Positions 51,472-60,349 are shown, counted from the first letter of the stretch. The stretch is DNA of 64,000 bases from Nocardioides sp. S5 (GCF_017310035.1 NZ_CP022296.1:3596001-3660000), one strand, 5' to 3'. Translations and numbers: made by a program. Notes: a model not told the origin generated them from the letters alone.

Positions 51472-52833
51472 TCAAATCTCCTCGAACGTCACGTTGACGG
51501 GCACCATGTCGCGTGGCACGAGCGTGGGCCACAGGGCGATGACCTCGCGCGGCTTCACAGGTGGGCCGAACGCCGTACCGACCGGCCCGATCGTGGAGAC
51601 ATGGGTCACCTCGCGGTTCACCATGGCGGCTTCCTCCCGGGTGTCCACACGGGCGGTCACCCGCAACTCGATCTCCTCTGGGTCACGCCGCGGGCGCCGC
51701 GCCAGCGGGCCGGCCAAGGCGTCGATGCCGACTCGGTCGAAGCGCAGCTCACGAGGCGTCACCCCGACAATGTCCAGGCGCTTGCGGATGATCTCTTCGC
51801 AACGATCAGCCTTTGCCATCGTGTCCGGCCAAGGCAGGAGGACCCGCGCCTCGCCGATCCAGCCGTCGGTGTACCCGATCTGGACCTTAAGCATGTCCGG
51901 TCGCTCCCGGCCGCTCATGTCCCACAGGCGCACACGATCCGACCCCGTCTCCTCCAGCCGCGTCGTGGTCAGATCCGCGATGCCGTCGGGCATCCGGTAG
52001 TCGGCGGGGTTGTGCGTCTCGTAGAGCAGGTGCTCCTTGATCGTCCACTGGTTGATCAGGCCACCGGTATTCGGCAGCTTGGAGATCTCGGCGGTGCCGT
52101 CCTGCCGGAAGTCAGCGATCGGGAAGCCCATGTTCCACGGCTCGGGAACGTTCTTCCACTGCGAGCTCATGCCACCGCAGCAGATCCCGGCGCACTCGAT
52201 CACATGCGCCACGGTGATCGCCGCCCCGAGCAGGTTCCAATCGGCGTCCTCGAACGACCAGCCGAACTCGTGCATCAGCGGGCCGACGTAGACCGAGCTG
52301 TCCGCGAGGCGGCCGCCGATGACGACCTCAGCACCGCCGTCCAAAGCTTCAACAATCCCCTCGGACCCGATGTAGGCGTGTGCAGACACGATCCGGTCCG
52401 CGATCTCGTCGATGGACCGTTCCCCGGTCTCCATGTTGGCCAAGGTCACCCCAGCCTGGCGGAACTCCCCGATCCGGGATGTCAGGTCGTCACCGCTGAT
52501 CGCGGCGACTCTCAGCTGGGTGAGGTCTGCGTCCCTTGCCACGCGCAGGACTGCCTCGGCTGCGGCTGCACAATTCGTGCCGCCGCCGTTGAGGACCATC
52601 CTGGTGCCGTTGCCGTGGGTGATGGGCAACAGCGCACGCATCCACGGAACTACGTCGGGGATGTAGCCTGTGTCGGGGTTCCTGCGCTTCGCCCGCTGCA
52701 GCAACGACATGGTCAGCTCGGCGAGGAAGTCGAAGCCGAGGTAGTCCAGCTCCCCGCGCTTGGCGAGGTCGATGGCGGGCTCGAGCAAGTCTCCCCAGTA
52801 GCCGGATCCTGCTCCCATGCGCACGGTCTTCAT
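51472..52833 (-). CDS. atuA: AtuA-family protein, N-terminal (DUF1446-type) domain
   Basis: A 453-residue protein of the acyclic terpene utilisation AtuA family. Visible features are the N-terminal MGAGSGYWGDLLEPAIDLAK, NGGGTNCAAAAEAVLRVA, and HVIECAGICCGGMSSQWKNV, a family-type conserved block. No catalytic role is established. Its presence beside a biotin-dependent acyl-CoA carboxylase is a strong pointer to isoprenoid or branched acyl-CoA breakdown. The start lies four bases inside the upstream SDR stop (ATGA overlap). Confidence 0.82.
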   Translation of the reverse strand: MKTVRMGAGSGYWGDLLEPAIDLAKRGELDYLGFDFLAELTMSLLQRAKRRNPDTGYIPDVVPWMRALLPITHGNGTRMVLNGGGTNCAAAAEAVLRVARDADLTQLRVAAISGDDLTSRIGEFRQAGVTLANMETGERSIDEIADRIVSAHAYIGSEGIVEALDGGAEVVIGGRLADSSVYVGPLMHEFGWSFEDADWNLLGAAITVAHVIECAGICCGGMSSQWKNVPEPWNMGFPIADFRQDGTAEISKLPNTGGLINQWTIKEHLLYETHNPADYRMPDGIADLTTTRLEETGSDRVRLWDMSGRERPDMLKVQIGYTDGWIGEARVLLPWPDTMAKADRCEEIIRKRLDIVGVTPRELRFDRVGIDALAGPLARRPRRDPEEIELRVTARVDTREEAAMVNREVTHVSTIGPVGTAFGPPVKPREVIALWPTLVPRDMVPVNVTFEEI

Positions 52834-53669
52834 GAGTTGACCCTTCCCATGTGGTGGTTGCGGGTGGCGTCGTTGATGGCGTCGAGCTCGCCGAGGTTCG
52901 CTGTGAGGCCGCCGTCGACGACGATCACGTGCCCGGTGACGTACCGCGCCGCAGGCGAGACCAGGTAGTCAACGGCCCCTGCCATGTCGTCCACGGTGCC
53001 GAAGTCCTTGATCCCCGACTGAGCGATGAAACGTTCGCGGAGGAACTCGTACTGCGAGCCGCCATAGATGCGAGAGGAGTCGGTCTCGAAACCACCCGGC
53101 CGCACGCCGTTGACCGTGATGCCTCGGGGACCGAGCTCGAGCGCGAAGGCGCGCACCAGGCTCTCCACGGCAGCCTTGGCAGCACCCAGCAGACCGTGGC
53201 CGGGCATGTAGTGGCTGCTGTCGACACCGCTGATGGCGACCACCCGTCCTGGTCGTCCCTCCATGAGCGGCACTGCCTGCTGGACGCAGCGGACGAAGCC
53301 GTTGACGCTCAGCCGGAGAGTTCGTTGCACGTTGGTGTCGTTGAGCTCCAGCAGGGGCTTGAACGCCGTTGCCGCCGCGTTGTTGACCAGGACGTCGAGC
53401 CGGCCGAACTGGGCCTGCACGCCCGCGAACATCGCGTCGATCTCATCGGTGCTCTCAAGGTCGGCCTGGATCGCGATGGCGCGAGCGCCCAGCTGCTCCA
53501 GGCTGTGCACGGACTCCTGGGCCAAGTCGGCGTTGCGCCGGTAGTTCACCACGATGTCGTGCCCCGACCGCGCGAGGTGCTCGGCGATCGCTCGGCCCAG
53601 TCCTCTCGATGAGCCGGTAATCAGAGCGACCTTTCGACCGTCCTGGCCGGTCACGTCTGGTTGGGGCAT
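52830..53669 (-). CDS. SDR-family oxidoreductase
   Basis: A 279-residue classical SDR. The cofactor motif is ALITGSSRGLGRAIAEHLAR, the NNAAA motif replaces the usual NNAG, and the active-site region reads SGVDSSHYMPGHGLLGAAKA, in which the Tyr-x-x-x-Lys spacing is disturbed. This makes it closer to FabL/FabI-like divergent SDRs, or a crotonyl/enoyl reductase. ATG 53669 is chosen because AGGAGGAAG lies upstream; an ATG at 53723 overlaps the carboxylase stop. It would correspond to AtuB or AtuG. Confidence 0.88.
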   Translation of the reverse strand: MPQPDVTGQDGRKVALITGSSRGLGRAIAEHLARSGHDIVVNYRRNADLAQESVHSLEQLGARAIAIQADLESTDEIDAMFAGVQAQFGRLDVLVNNAAATAFKPLLELNDTNVQRTLRLSVNGFVRCVQQAVPLMEGRPGRVVAISGVDSSHYMPGHGLLGAAKAAVESLVRAFALELGPRGITVNGVRPGGFETDSSRIYGGSQYEFLRERFIAQSGIKDFGTVDDMAGAVDYLVSPAARYVTGHVIVVDGGLTANLGELDAINDATRNHHMGRVNS

Positions 53670-53719
53670 GTCTTCCTCCTGGGAGTTCTCATCAGTCTTG
53701 ATCCCGCGAGTGCGGGTGG

Positions 53720-55732
53720 TCATTCTGGTGTCGCGTCGGCGTCGTCGGCGAGCACGACCAAGACCGCGCCCGCCTCCACCTGGTCGCCGCTGACGACCAG
53801 CACCTCGGCGACGGTCCCGTCAGTGGGGCTGGTCACGGTGTGCTCCATCTTCATGGCCTCGAGCACGACCAGACGGTCTCCGGTCGAGACGACGCAGCCC
53901 TGGCTGACCAGCACGTCGAGGACCACGCCGGGCATCGGTGCCGTCGCGGACCCGGCATGCCCCCCAGCATCGGGTGCCGGGAAGCGCGAGAGCTCGCCGA
54001 GCGTGGTCATGCCGTCCGCGTCGTGGACGTGGACCACGTCGTCCACCGCAAGCACCGTGTAGGTCCGCCGGATCCCCGCGACCTCCAGGTCGACGACGTC
54101 AGCTGACAGGTGGAGGGCGACCGCGTCGACCCGTTCACCGTCAACCTCGGCCGTCACCTCGCGACCGGCGACGGAGAACCCGATGTTCACGGTGGTGTCC
54201 TGCACGGCGTACTGCACGCGCTCGAGAGCGCGGTCATGGGAGCGCATAGGGGGGTTGTTGCGCCATCCCGCCGGCACCGCAGGCAGCACCGAGTGCTCCT
54301 CGGGGGCGCACGCGTAACCGCTGAGGGCCGCCACGAGGGCGTGCAGCCGCAGCCGCTCGTCCACCGCTCGAGCGGCCAGCAGATCGGGGTGGTCGTCGAG
54401 GAAGGAGGTCGGCGTCGTGCCAGCCAGGAACCGGGGGTGCTCCAGCACGTCGACCAGCAGCTGCCGGTTGGTCACCACGCCGTCGACGTGCATCAGCCGT
54501 AGGGACTTGGCCAGCACGCCGGCTGCCGTCGTGCGGTCAACCGCGTGCGCGATGACCTTCGCCAACATCGAGTCGTAGTACGTGCTGACCACGGACCCGG
54601 CTCGGACGCCAGCATCGACGCGGAGGCCCGGCGTCGACTCGAAGGAGAAGTCGTGGATCCGGCCTGCCGTCGGCAGGAAACCGTTGGCGGGGTCCTCGGC
54701 GTACAGGCGGACTTCGATGGCGTGCCCGCTCATCGTCGGGGACAGCGCCTCCTCCGGCAGAGGGAGGCCCTGAGCCACCTCCAGTTGAAGGCGCACGAGA
54801 TCGAGACCGGTGACGGCCTCGGTCACCGGGTGCTCGACCTGCAGCCTGGTGTTCATCTCCAAGAAGTAGAAGGACCCGTCCTCGGCCAGCACGAACTCCA
54901 CGGTGCCGGCGCCCCGGTAGTCCGCGGCCCGGGCCGTGGTGACGGCGGCCTCGCTCAGTTGCTTGCGCAAGGTGTCGTTCACAGCTGGAGAGGGACACTC
55001 CTCGACAATTTTCTGGTGTCGACGCTGGATCGAGCACTCCCGCTCAAACAGCGCCACCACCTGGTCGTGGTCGTCGGCGAAGACCTGGATCTCGATATGC
55101 CGCGGCGCTTCCAGGTAGCGCTCTAGGAAAACCGTCTCGTCACCGAAGGCGGACTGAGCCTCGCGGCGGGCCGCCGCGACCGCATCCGAGGTCTGCTCGA
55201 GGTCGCGCACGATGCGCATGCCTCGACCACCACCGCCAGCGGAGGCCTTGACCAAGAGCGGGAAGCCAATGTCTGTGGCAGCCTTGCGAAGCTCCCCCGC
55301 GGCGAGGTGGGTGACCTCAATCGCGGGCAGGACGGGTACGCCCAACTCCTGCATCCGGGTCTTGCTCCTGAGCTTGTCACCCATCAGCTCCATCGCCTCG
55401 GGCGGGGGACCGATGAACACCAGGCCCGCGTCGAGCGTGGCCCGCGCGAAGTCGGCGTTCTCGGAGAGGAAGCCGTATCCCGGGTGGATCGCCTCTGCCC
55501 CCGTGCGCCGAGCCGCCTCGATGATCAGGTCGGCGCGCAGGTAGGTGTCGGTGGCCGTGACACCCGGCAGCCGCACCGCTAGGTCGGCTTCGGTGACGAA
55601 AGGTTCATCCTCGTCGGCATCGGAGAAGACCGCCACCGTGCGCAGGCCTGCCTCGCGGCAGGAGCGCATCACCCGTCGGGCGATCTCGCCCCGGTTGGCG
55701 ACGAGTACGGACCTGAACTTTTGCGTCATCAT
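53720..55732 (-). CDS. Acyl-CoA carboxylase alpha subunit (biotin carboxylase plus BCCP)
   Basis: A 670-residue biotin enzyme. The biotin carboxylase part (residues 1-450) has VANRGEIARRVMRSCREAGL, the ATP-grasp glycine loop ASAGGGGRGMRIV and EMNTRLQVEHPVTEAVTGLD. A linker follows, and the C-terminal biotinyl domain has EAMKMEHT with Lys628 as the biotin site. It carboxylates biotin, which the beta subunit transfers to the acyl-CoA. Closest roles are methylcrotonyl-CoA or geranyl-CoA carboxylase alpha (AtuF/LiuD type). It starts five bases after the beta subunit. Confidence 0.93.
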   Translation of the reverse strand: MMTQKFRSVLVANRGEIARRVMRSCREAGLRTVAVFSDADEDEPFVTEADLAVRLPGVTATDTYLRADLIIEAARRTGAEAIHPGYGFLSENADFARATLDAGLVFIGPPPEAMELMGDKLRSKTRMQELGVPVLPAIEVTHLAAGELRKAATDIGFPLLVKASAGGGGRGMRIVRDLEQTSDAVAAARREAQSAFGDETVFLERYLEAPRHIEIQVFADDHDQVVALFERECSIQRRHQKIVEECPSPAVNDTLRKQLSEAAVTTARAADYRGAGTVEFVLAEDGSFYFLEMNTRLQVEHPVTEAVTGLDLVRLQLEVAQGLPLPEEALSPTMSGHAIEVRLYAEDPANGFLPTAGRIHDFSFESTPGLRVDAGVRAGSVVSTYYDSMLAKVIAHAVDRTTAAGVLAKSLRLMHVDGVVTNRQLLVDVLEHPRFLAGTTPTSFLDDHPDLLAARAVDERLRLHALVAALSGYACAPEEHSVLPAVPAGWRNNPPMRSHDRALERVQYAVQDTTVNIGFSVAGREVTAEVDGERVDAVALHLSADVVDLEVAGIRRTYTVLAVDDVVHVHDADGMTTLGELSRFPAPDAGGHAGSATAPMPGVVLDVLVSQGCVVSTGDRLVVLEAMKMEHTVTSPTDGTVAEVLVVSGDQVEAGAVLVVLADDADATPE

Positions 55733-55737
55733 CTGCC

Positions 55738-57336
55738 TTACATCCTGAAGACACCGAAGCCGCGGGTGCCCTTGATCTGGTTGGAATGGGCGGCGGAGAG
55801 CGCGATCCCCAGCACCGTCCGGGTGTCCCGTGGGTCGATCACGCCGTCGTCGTAGACACGCCCGCTCATGAAGAAGCTGTCGGATTCGCGCTCGATCTGC
55901 TGCTCCACCGAGGCCCGCCGCTCCGCATCCGCCGCCTCGTCGAACTCCCGACCGGATGCGGCCGCGGCTTGCTGGGCGACGATGGACAGGACGCCGGCAA
56001 GCTGTTGAGGTCCCATCACCGCGGTCTTGGAGTTCGGCCAGGAGAACACGAAGCGGGGCTCGTAGGCCCGTCCGGACATGGCGTAGTTGCCGGCCCCGTA
56101 GGAAGCGCCCATCAGTAGCGTGATGTGCGGGACGCTGCTGTTCGCTACAGCGTTGATCATCTTGGCGCCGTCTTTGATCATCCCAGCCTGTTCATAGACC
56201 TTACCGACGATGAAGCCGGTCGTGTTCTGCAAGAACAGCAGCGGCACGTCGACCTGGTTGGCGAGGAGGATGAATTCCGCAGCCTTCTCGGCCTCCTCCG
56301 GGAAGATGACGCCGTTGGCGTTGGCCAAGATACCCACGGGGTAGCCGTGCAGGTGCCCCCAGCCCGTGACGAGGCTAGTGCCGTAGGTCGGCTTGTACTC
56401 GTCGAAGCGGGAGTCGTCGAGGACGTGGGCGAGCACGTCGTGGGGTCGGAACGGGACCCGGAGGTCGCTCGAGACGACACCCAGAAGATCCTCCGGGTCG
56501 CACCGAGGCGGACGTGCCGGCTGCGTGGGGCCCGGACCTAACTTGCGCCAGTTGATGTCGGCCATCACCTGCCGCCCCAGACGGATCGCGTCGCGTTCGT
56601 CGACGGCGAGATAGTCCGAGAGGCCCGAGGTCCGGGAGTGCATCTCCGCGCCGCCCAACTCCTCGTCCGTCGACACCTCACCGGTCGCCATCCGCACCAG
56701 CGGCGGGCCGCCCAGGAACACCTTGGCCCGCTCCTTGACCATGATCGAGTAGTCGCACATGCCCGGGACATACGCGCCACCGGCGGTGGAGTTGCCGAAG
56801 ACGATGGCTACGGTCGGGACACCGGCAGCCGACAGGCGCGTCAGGTCGCGGAAGAGTGCTCCACCCGGCACGAAGGCCTCGACCTGGGTGGGCAGGTCGG
56901 CGCCGCCGGACTCCACCAGATTGATCACCGGCAGCCGGTTGTGCCGGGCGATCTCGAGGGCACGGATGATCTTCTTCCACGTGAACGGGTTCGATGCCCC
57001 GCCACGCACGGTCGGGTCGTTCCCGACGATCACGCACTCAACGCCCGAGACGACCCCAATCCCGGTGACGACGCTGGCGCCGACGGTGAACTCGCTCCCC
57101 CAGCCCGCCAGTGCGGAGAGCTCGAGGAACGGCGAGCCACGGTCCAGAAGGAGATCGAGTCGCTCCCGCACCGGCATCTTGTCGCGGGAACGGTGTCGTT
57201 CGACATACTTGTCGCCACCGCCGGCACGCGCTGCGGCCAATTGCTCATCCAGCAGTGCGATCCGTTGCAGCAGGCTGGACCTGTTCCGCGCGAACGCCTC
57301 GGAACTCTTGTCCACCTGAGGGGTAAGCATTGGCAT
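55738..57336 (-). CDS. Acyl-CoA carboxylase beta subunit (carboxyltransferase)
   Basis: A 532-residue carboxyltransferase of the methylcrotonyl/geranyl-CoA carboxylase type (AtuC/LiuB). The N-terminal half has VESGGADLPTQVEAFVPGGA and FGNSTAGGAYVPGM, the two oxyanion-forming loops; the C-terminal half has LLFLQNTTGFIVGKVYEQAG and MGASYGAGNYAMSGRAYEPR. The LQNTTGF segment is typical of the methylcrotonyl/geranyl group rather than propionyl-CoA carboxylase. It forms the active enzyme with the biotin subunit encoded next. Confidence 0.93.
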   Translation of the reverse strand: MPMLTPQVDKSSEAFARNRSSLLQRIALLDEQLAAARAGGGDKYVERHRSRDKMPVRERLDLLLDRGSPFLELSALAGWGSEFTVGASVVTGIGVVSGVECVIVGNDPTVRGGASNPFTWKKIIRALEIARHNRLPVINLVESGGADLPTQVEAFVPGGALFRDLTRLSAAGVPTVAIVFGNSTAGGAYVPGMCDYSIMVKERAKVFLGGPPLVRMATGEVSTDEELGGAEMHSRTSGLSDYLAVDERDAIRLGRQVMADINWRKLGPGPTQPARPPRCDPEDLLGVVSSDLRVPFRPHDVLAHVLDDSRFDEYKPTYGTSLVTGWGHLHGYPVGILANANGVIFPEEAEKAAEFILLANQVDVPLLFLQNTTGFIVGKVYEQAGMIKDGAKMINAVANSSVPHITLLMGASYGAGNYAMSGRAYEPRFVFSWPNSKTAVMGPQQLAGVLSIVAQQAAAASGREFDEAADAERRASVEQQIERESDSFFMSGRVYDDGVIDPRDTRTVLGIALSAAHSNQIKGTRGFGVFRM

Positions 57337-57339
57337 CAG

Positions 57340-59010
57340 CTATCCCAACTTTCGGGTGTCGTAGCGGTCGCGCAACGACCGCTTGAGGATCTTTCCGCTC
57401 GGACCCTTGGGAAGCTCCTCGACGATCTCCAGCGCCTCGGGGATCTTGTACCGGGCGACTCCCTGGTCACGCATGAACTGCTGGAGTTCCTCCAAGGACA
57501 GCGTGGCGCCGGTCTTCAGCGAGGCCACCGCGCACACCTCTTGACCGCGCTCCGGGTGGGAGAGCCCGATGACCGAGACCTCGTAGACGCTGGGGTGCCG
57601 CTGGATGATCAGCTCCACCTCTGCCGGGCTAATGTTCTGCCCGCCGCGGATGATCATGTCCTTGAGCCGTCCGACGTACCGCAGGCTCCGGTCGGCGCCG
57701 ATGGTCACGAGGTCGCCGGTGCAAAAGAGCCCGTCGGTGGTGAAGGACCGTTCGTTGATCACGTCGGCGTCCAAGTAACCGGCGAACACTGACGGTCCGC
57801 GGACCGCCAACTCGCCCGGCTGACCCGGGGCCGCGTCCTTACCGGTCTCTGGGTCGAGCGCCCGGAACTGGGTCATCGGTAGGAACTCCTCGAGCTGGTC
57901 GACCCTGAACAGGTCCTTGCGCTCCTCCAGGGGCTGACCGGGCAGGGTGAAGAAGAACCATCCCTCGGTGGCTCCGAACTCGTTGATAACCGTGATGCCG
58001 CGTTCGTCCAGCATCTCGATGATCGTGTGCGGGGGGGCCTCACCGCCACAGCCGACCACGTTGAGGGAAGAGATGTCGTACTTCTCGTCGAGCTCGGGGT
58101 GACTCAGCATCGCGAAGTAGATCGCGGGGACGGCGATTATGTAATTGACTCGCTCGGCCGTGATCTGCTGCAGGAAGACGTCAACGTCGAAAGGCTCGTG
58201 GGTGACGAACTTGCCGCCCGCCATGATCCACGGGTACATCTCGACACCCAGACCGCCCATGTTGGCGTAGGGGAAGGGACCGGAGAAGACCGAGTCGGCC
58301 CCGTGTCCCGAGGCACGCAGAATCGCACGAACCGTGACCATCCAGGAGTTGGGCGTACGGGGCACGACCTTCGGCTTGCTCTCCGTCCCGGTCGTCAGAC
58401 AAAGTGTGAGCGCCTCATCGGCCGACACCTCAAGCGCGTCCAGCACCGCTGTGTCGCTCGGGTTCCCGTGGAGCATGGGCTCGAGCGCGAAGTCGGCCTC
58501 GGCCCGATCCTCGGCGCCGAGGGCGACGACGGTTTTCAGCAACGAGCCCTCGGCGTCTTTGGCGCCGTGGACCATGGCGAGGAAGTCCTCGCCCCTGAAC
58601 TCACCCATGCAGATGGCCGCAGTGGCCTTCGTCTTGGTGATGGCATAGGTGATCTCCGAGGAACGCTGCCGCATCGGCGCAAAGGTGCCCACGGCGCCGA
58701 TTCGGTCCAGGGCGAGGTGGGCGAGCACGAACTCCACGCTGTTGGGCAGTTGGACGAAGACCACGTCACCCTGCTCCACGCCCGCGTCGAGAAGGCCCAG
58801 CGCGAGCGCGTCTACGTGGCGCTTGACCTCAGCCCACGACAGTCGCATCGGCGCACGGCCCATGAGTTGCTGCTTGTCCGGTTGGTCGACGATCGCTTCC
58901 CGGTCGCCACGGTTCGCGGCGTGCTCCGCGACGTAGGAACTCCAGGTGCGGTCCTGCCACACCCCTGCCTCGTGGTACCGCGCGGTCAGCGCATCTGCGT
59001 ACGGCCTCAT
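57340..59010 (-). CDS. AMP-forming acyl-CoA synthetase
   Basis: A 556-residue ANL enzyme from MRPYADALTARYHEAGVWQD, with a ribosome site before the ATG. The phosphate loop reads LTTGTESKPKVVPRT, a departure from the usual TSGTTGxPKG. The C-terminal Lys is in PKGPSGKILKRSLRDRY. It is related to (2,3-dihydroxybenzoyl)adenylate synthase / AtuH-type ligases. It probably activates the first acid of the pathway, as it lies next to the first dehydrogenase and carboxylase. The beta-subunit gene starts four bases downstream. Confidence 0.92.
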   Translation of the reverse strand: MRPYADALTARYHEAGVWQDRTWSSYVAEHAANRGDREAIVDQPDKQQLMGRAPMRLSWAEVKRHVDALALGLLDAGVEQGDVVFVQLPNSVEFVLAHLALDRIGAVGTFAPMRQRSSEITYAITKTKATAAICMGEFRGEDFLAMVHGAKDAEGSLLKTVVALGAEDRAEADFALEPMLHGNPSDTAVLDALEVSADEALTLCLTTGTESKPKVVPRTPNSWMVTVRAILRASGHGADSVFSGPFPYANMGGLGVEMYPWIMAGGKFVTHEPFDVDVFLQQITAERVNYIIAVPAIYFAMLSHPELDEKYDISSLNVVGCGGEAPPHTIIEMLDERGITVINEFGATEGWFFFTLPGQPLEERKDLFRVDQLEEFLPMTQFRALDPETGKDAAPGQPGELAVRGPSVFAGYLDADVINERSFTTDGLFCTGDLVTIGADRSLRYVGRLKDMIIRGGQNISPAEVELIIQRHPSVYEVSVIGLSHPERGQEVCAVASLKTGATLSLEELQQFMRDQGVARYKIPEALEIVEELPKGPSGKILKRSLRDRYDTRKLG

Positions 59011-59033
59011 CTGGGCTCCCCTTTCGGACTGTC

Positions 59034-60191
59034 TCAGTAGCTGCGTGGCAGCCCAAGCGAATGCTGGGCGATGAAGTTGAGCACCATCTCGCGAGAGACG
59101 GGCGCGATCTTGAGAACACGAGCGAAGCCCCATGCATCAGCAAGCCCGTACTCGGTCGCCATGCCGTTGCCGCCGTGGGTCTGGATGGCCCGATCCAGTG
59201 CCTCGATCGCAGCGTCGGCGGCCGCGAACTTGGCAATGTTCGACGCCTCACCGGCGGGGTGCTGGTGGTCGTAGAGCCAGGCCGCCTGGCGGGTCATCAG
59301 TCGGGCCAGCTCAACGTGCATGTGAGCCTCAGCCAGCGGGTGGCTGATGCCCTGGTGGGCGCCAATCGGGGTGCCACCCCAGACCGAACGCTCGCGGGCG
59401 TAGCGCGCGCCCCGCTCAAGAGCGAACCGCCCGATACCGTTGGATGTGGCGGCGCTCATGATCCGTTCGGGGTTGAGACCGAAGAAGATCTGGCGCAGGC
59501 CGTTGTCCACCTCGCCCAGCAGGGCGTCCTCGCCGAGGCGGAGGTCGTCGAAGTACAAGGTGAACTGCTTCTCGGGGGCCACCACCTCGACAGGGATGAC
59601 CGTCATGCTCAGCCCCGGGCTGTCCGTGGGGACGATGAACAGCGAGAGCCTCGCGCGGCCGCTGGAGTCGTCCATCGAGGTCCTCACCACCACGAGCACC
59701 GCATCAGCCTCGTCGACCCCCGAGCAGTAGTACTTCTTCCCGTTCAGCACCCACTCGTCCCCGTCGCGCCGGGCGGCGGTGGAGATCAGATGGCTGTTCG
59801 ACCCGGCGTCGGGCTCGGTGATCGCAAAGGCCATTTTGATGTCGCCGGTGGCCAAGCCCGGCAGCCAGCGCTCCTTCTGGTCGGCCGAACCGAATCGAGC
59901 GATCACCGATCCGCAGATAGCCGGCGACACGATCATCATCAACAGCGGCGACCCCAGGGCCGCCAGCTCCTCGGCCACGATCGCGAGCTCCTCGATGCCC
60001 ATCCCGCCGCCGCCGTACTCCTCGGGCAGGTTGACACCGATAAAGCCGGCTTCGCCGATCGCCTTCCACAACTCGTCAACCTTCCGCCCGTTGCGGGCGC
60101 GATCGACGTACCACGCGTGATCGTAGGGCCCGGCAATGGCCCTGACTGACTCACGGATCGAGTTCTGCTCGTCCGATTCCAGTAGCGACAC
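59034..60191 (-). CDS. Acyl-CoA dehydrogenase, candidate citronellyl-CoA-type dehydrogenase
   Basis: A 385-residue FAD enzyme, the first gene of the 17-gene operon. It has MAFAITEPDAGSNSHLISTA, the acyl-binding middle and the C-terminal QTHGGNGMATEYGLADAWGF, where GNG and the following Glu region match acyl-CoA dehydrogenases. In the atu pathway the first dehydrogenase (AtuD) forms the 2-enoyl-CoA that the carboxylase then acts on at C4. The order here supports that role; the chain length is not known. Confidence 0.92.
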   Translation of the reverse strand: MSLLESDEQNSIRESVRAIAGPYDHAWYVDRARNGRKVDELWKAIGEAGFIGVNLPEEYGGGGMGIEELAIVAEELAALGSPLLMMIVSPAICGSVIARFGSADQKERWLPGLATGDIKMAFAITEPDAGSNSHLISTAARRDGDEWVLNGKKYYCSGVDEADAVLVVVRTSMDDSSGRARLSLFIVPTDSPGLSMTVIPVEVVAPEKQFTLYFDDLRLGEDALLGEVDNGLRQIFFGLNPERIMSAATSNGIGRFALERGARYARERSVWGGTPIGAHQGISHPLAEAHMHVELARLMTRQAAWLYDHQHPAGEASNIAKFAAADAAIEALDRAIQTHGGNGMATEYGLADAWGFARVLKIAPVSREMVLNFIAQHSLGLPRSY

Positions 60192-60223
60192 GACGTACCC
60201 CTTACCTGAAAGTTAGTGAGCTG

Positions 60224-60236
60224 AGGTGAATCACCT
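60224..60236. promoter_or_regulatory. Palindrome AGGTGA-A-TCACCT upstream of the catabolic operon
   Basis: Perfect 6-base arms around one base, extended by CTN/NAG to a 19-bp imperfect palindrome. It is 32 bases upstream of the first gene of the operon. It is a good candidate operator, possibly for the operon's own IclR protein. Confidence 0.6.
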
Positions 60237-60246
60237 TAGGGCCTAT

Positions 60247-60277
60247 TCAACATACTGGCAAGTCGTTCAACATATTG
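60247..60277. promoter_or_regulatory. Direct repeats TCAACATACTG and TCAACATATTG in the operon promoter
   Basis: The two 11-mers are 20 bases apart (two helical turns). The second is identical to the motif between the CYP153 ferredoxin and the AraC-type gene (28717-28727). Two in-phase direct repeats fit an AraC-type activator. Confidence 0.5.
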
Positions 60278-60349
60278 AGCAGTATCGCTCCGAGGGCACG
60301 GTGGTCGGCCTCCATCAAGACCCGCCGGCGTCGCCCTTCGAGCCTTAAG

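Noticed and set aside
51451..52968. A 505-codon open frame on the + strand opposite AtuA
   Set aside because: It is the antisense shadow of a high-GC gene: composition is His/Arg/Asp-rich, there is no family motif, and the AtuA-family gene on the other strand is well supported. The same applies to long + strand frames at 12046-13095, 25070-26824, 27073-28629, 46185-47207, 48657-49664, 52851-53612, 56638-57792 and 58027-59040.
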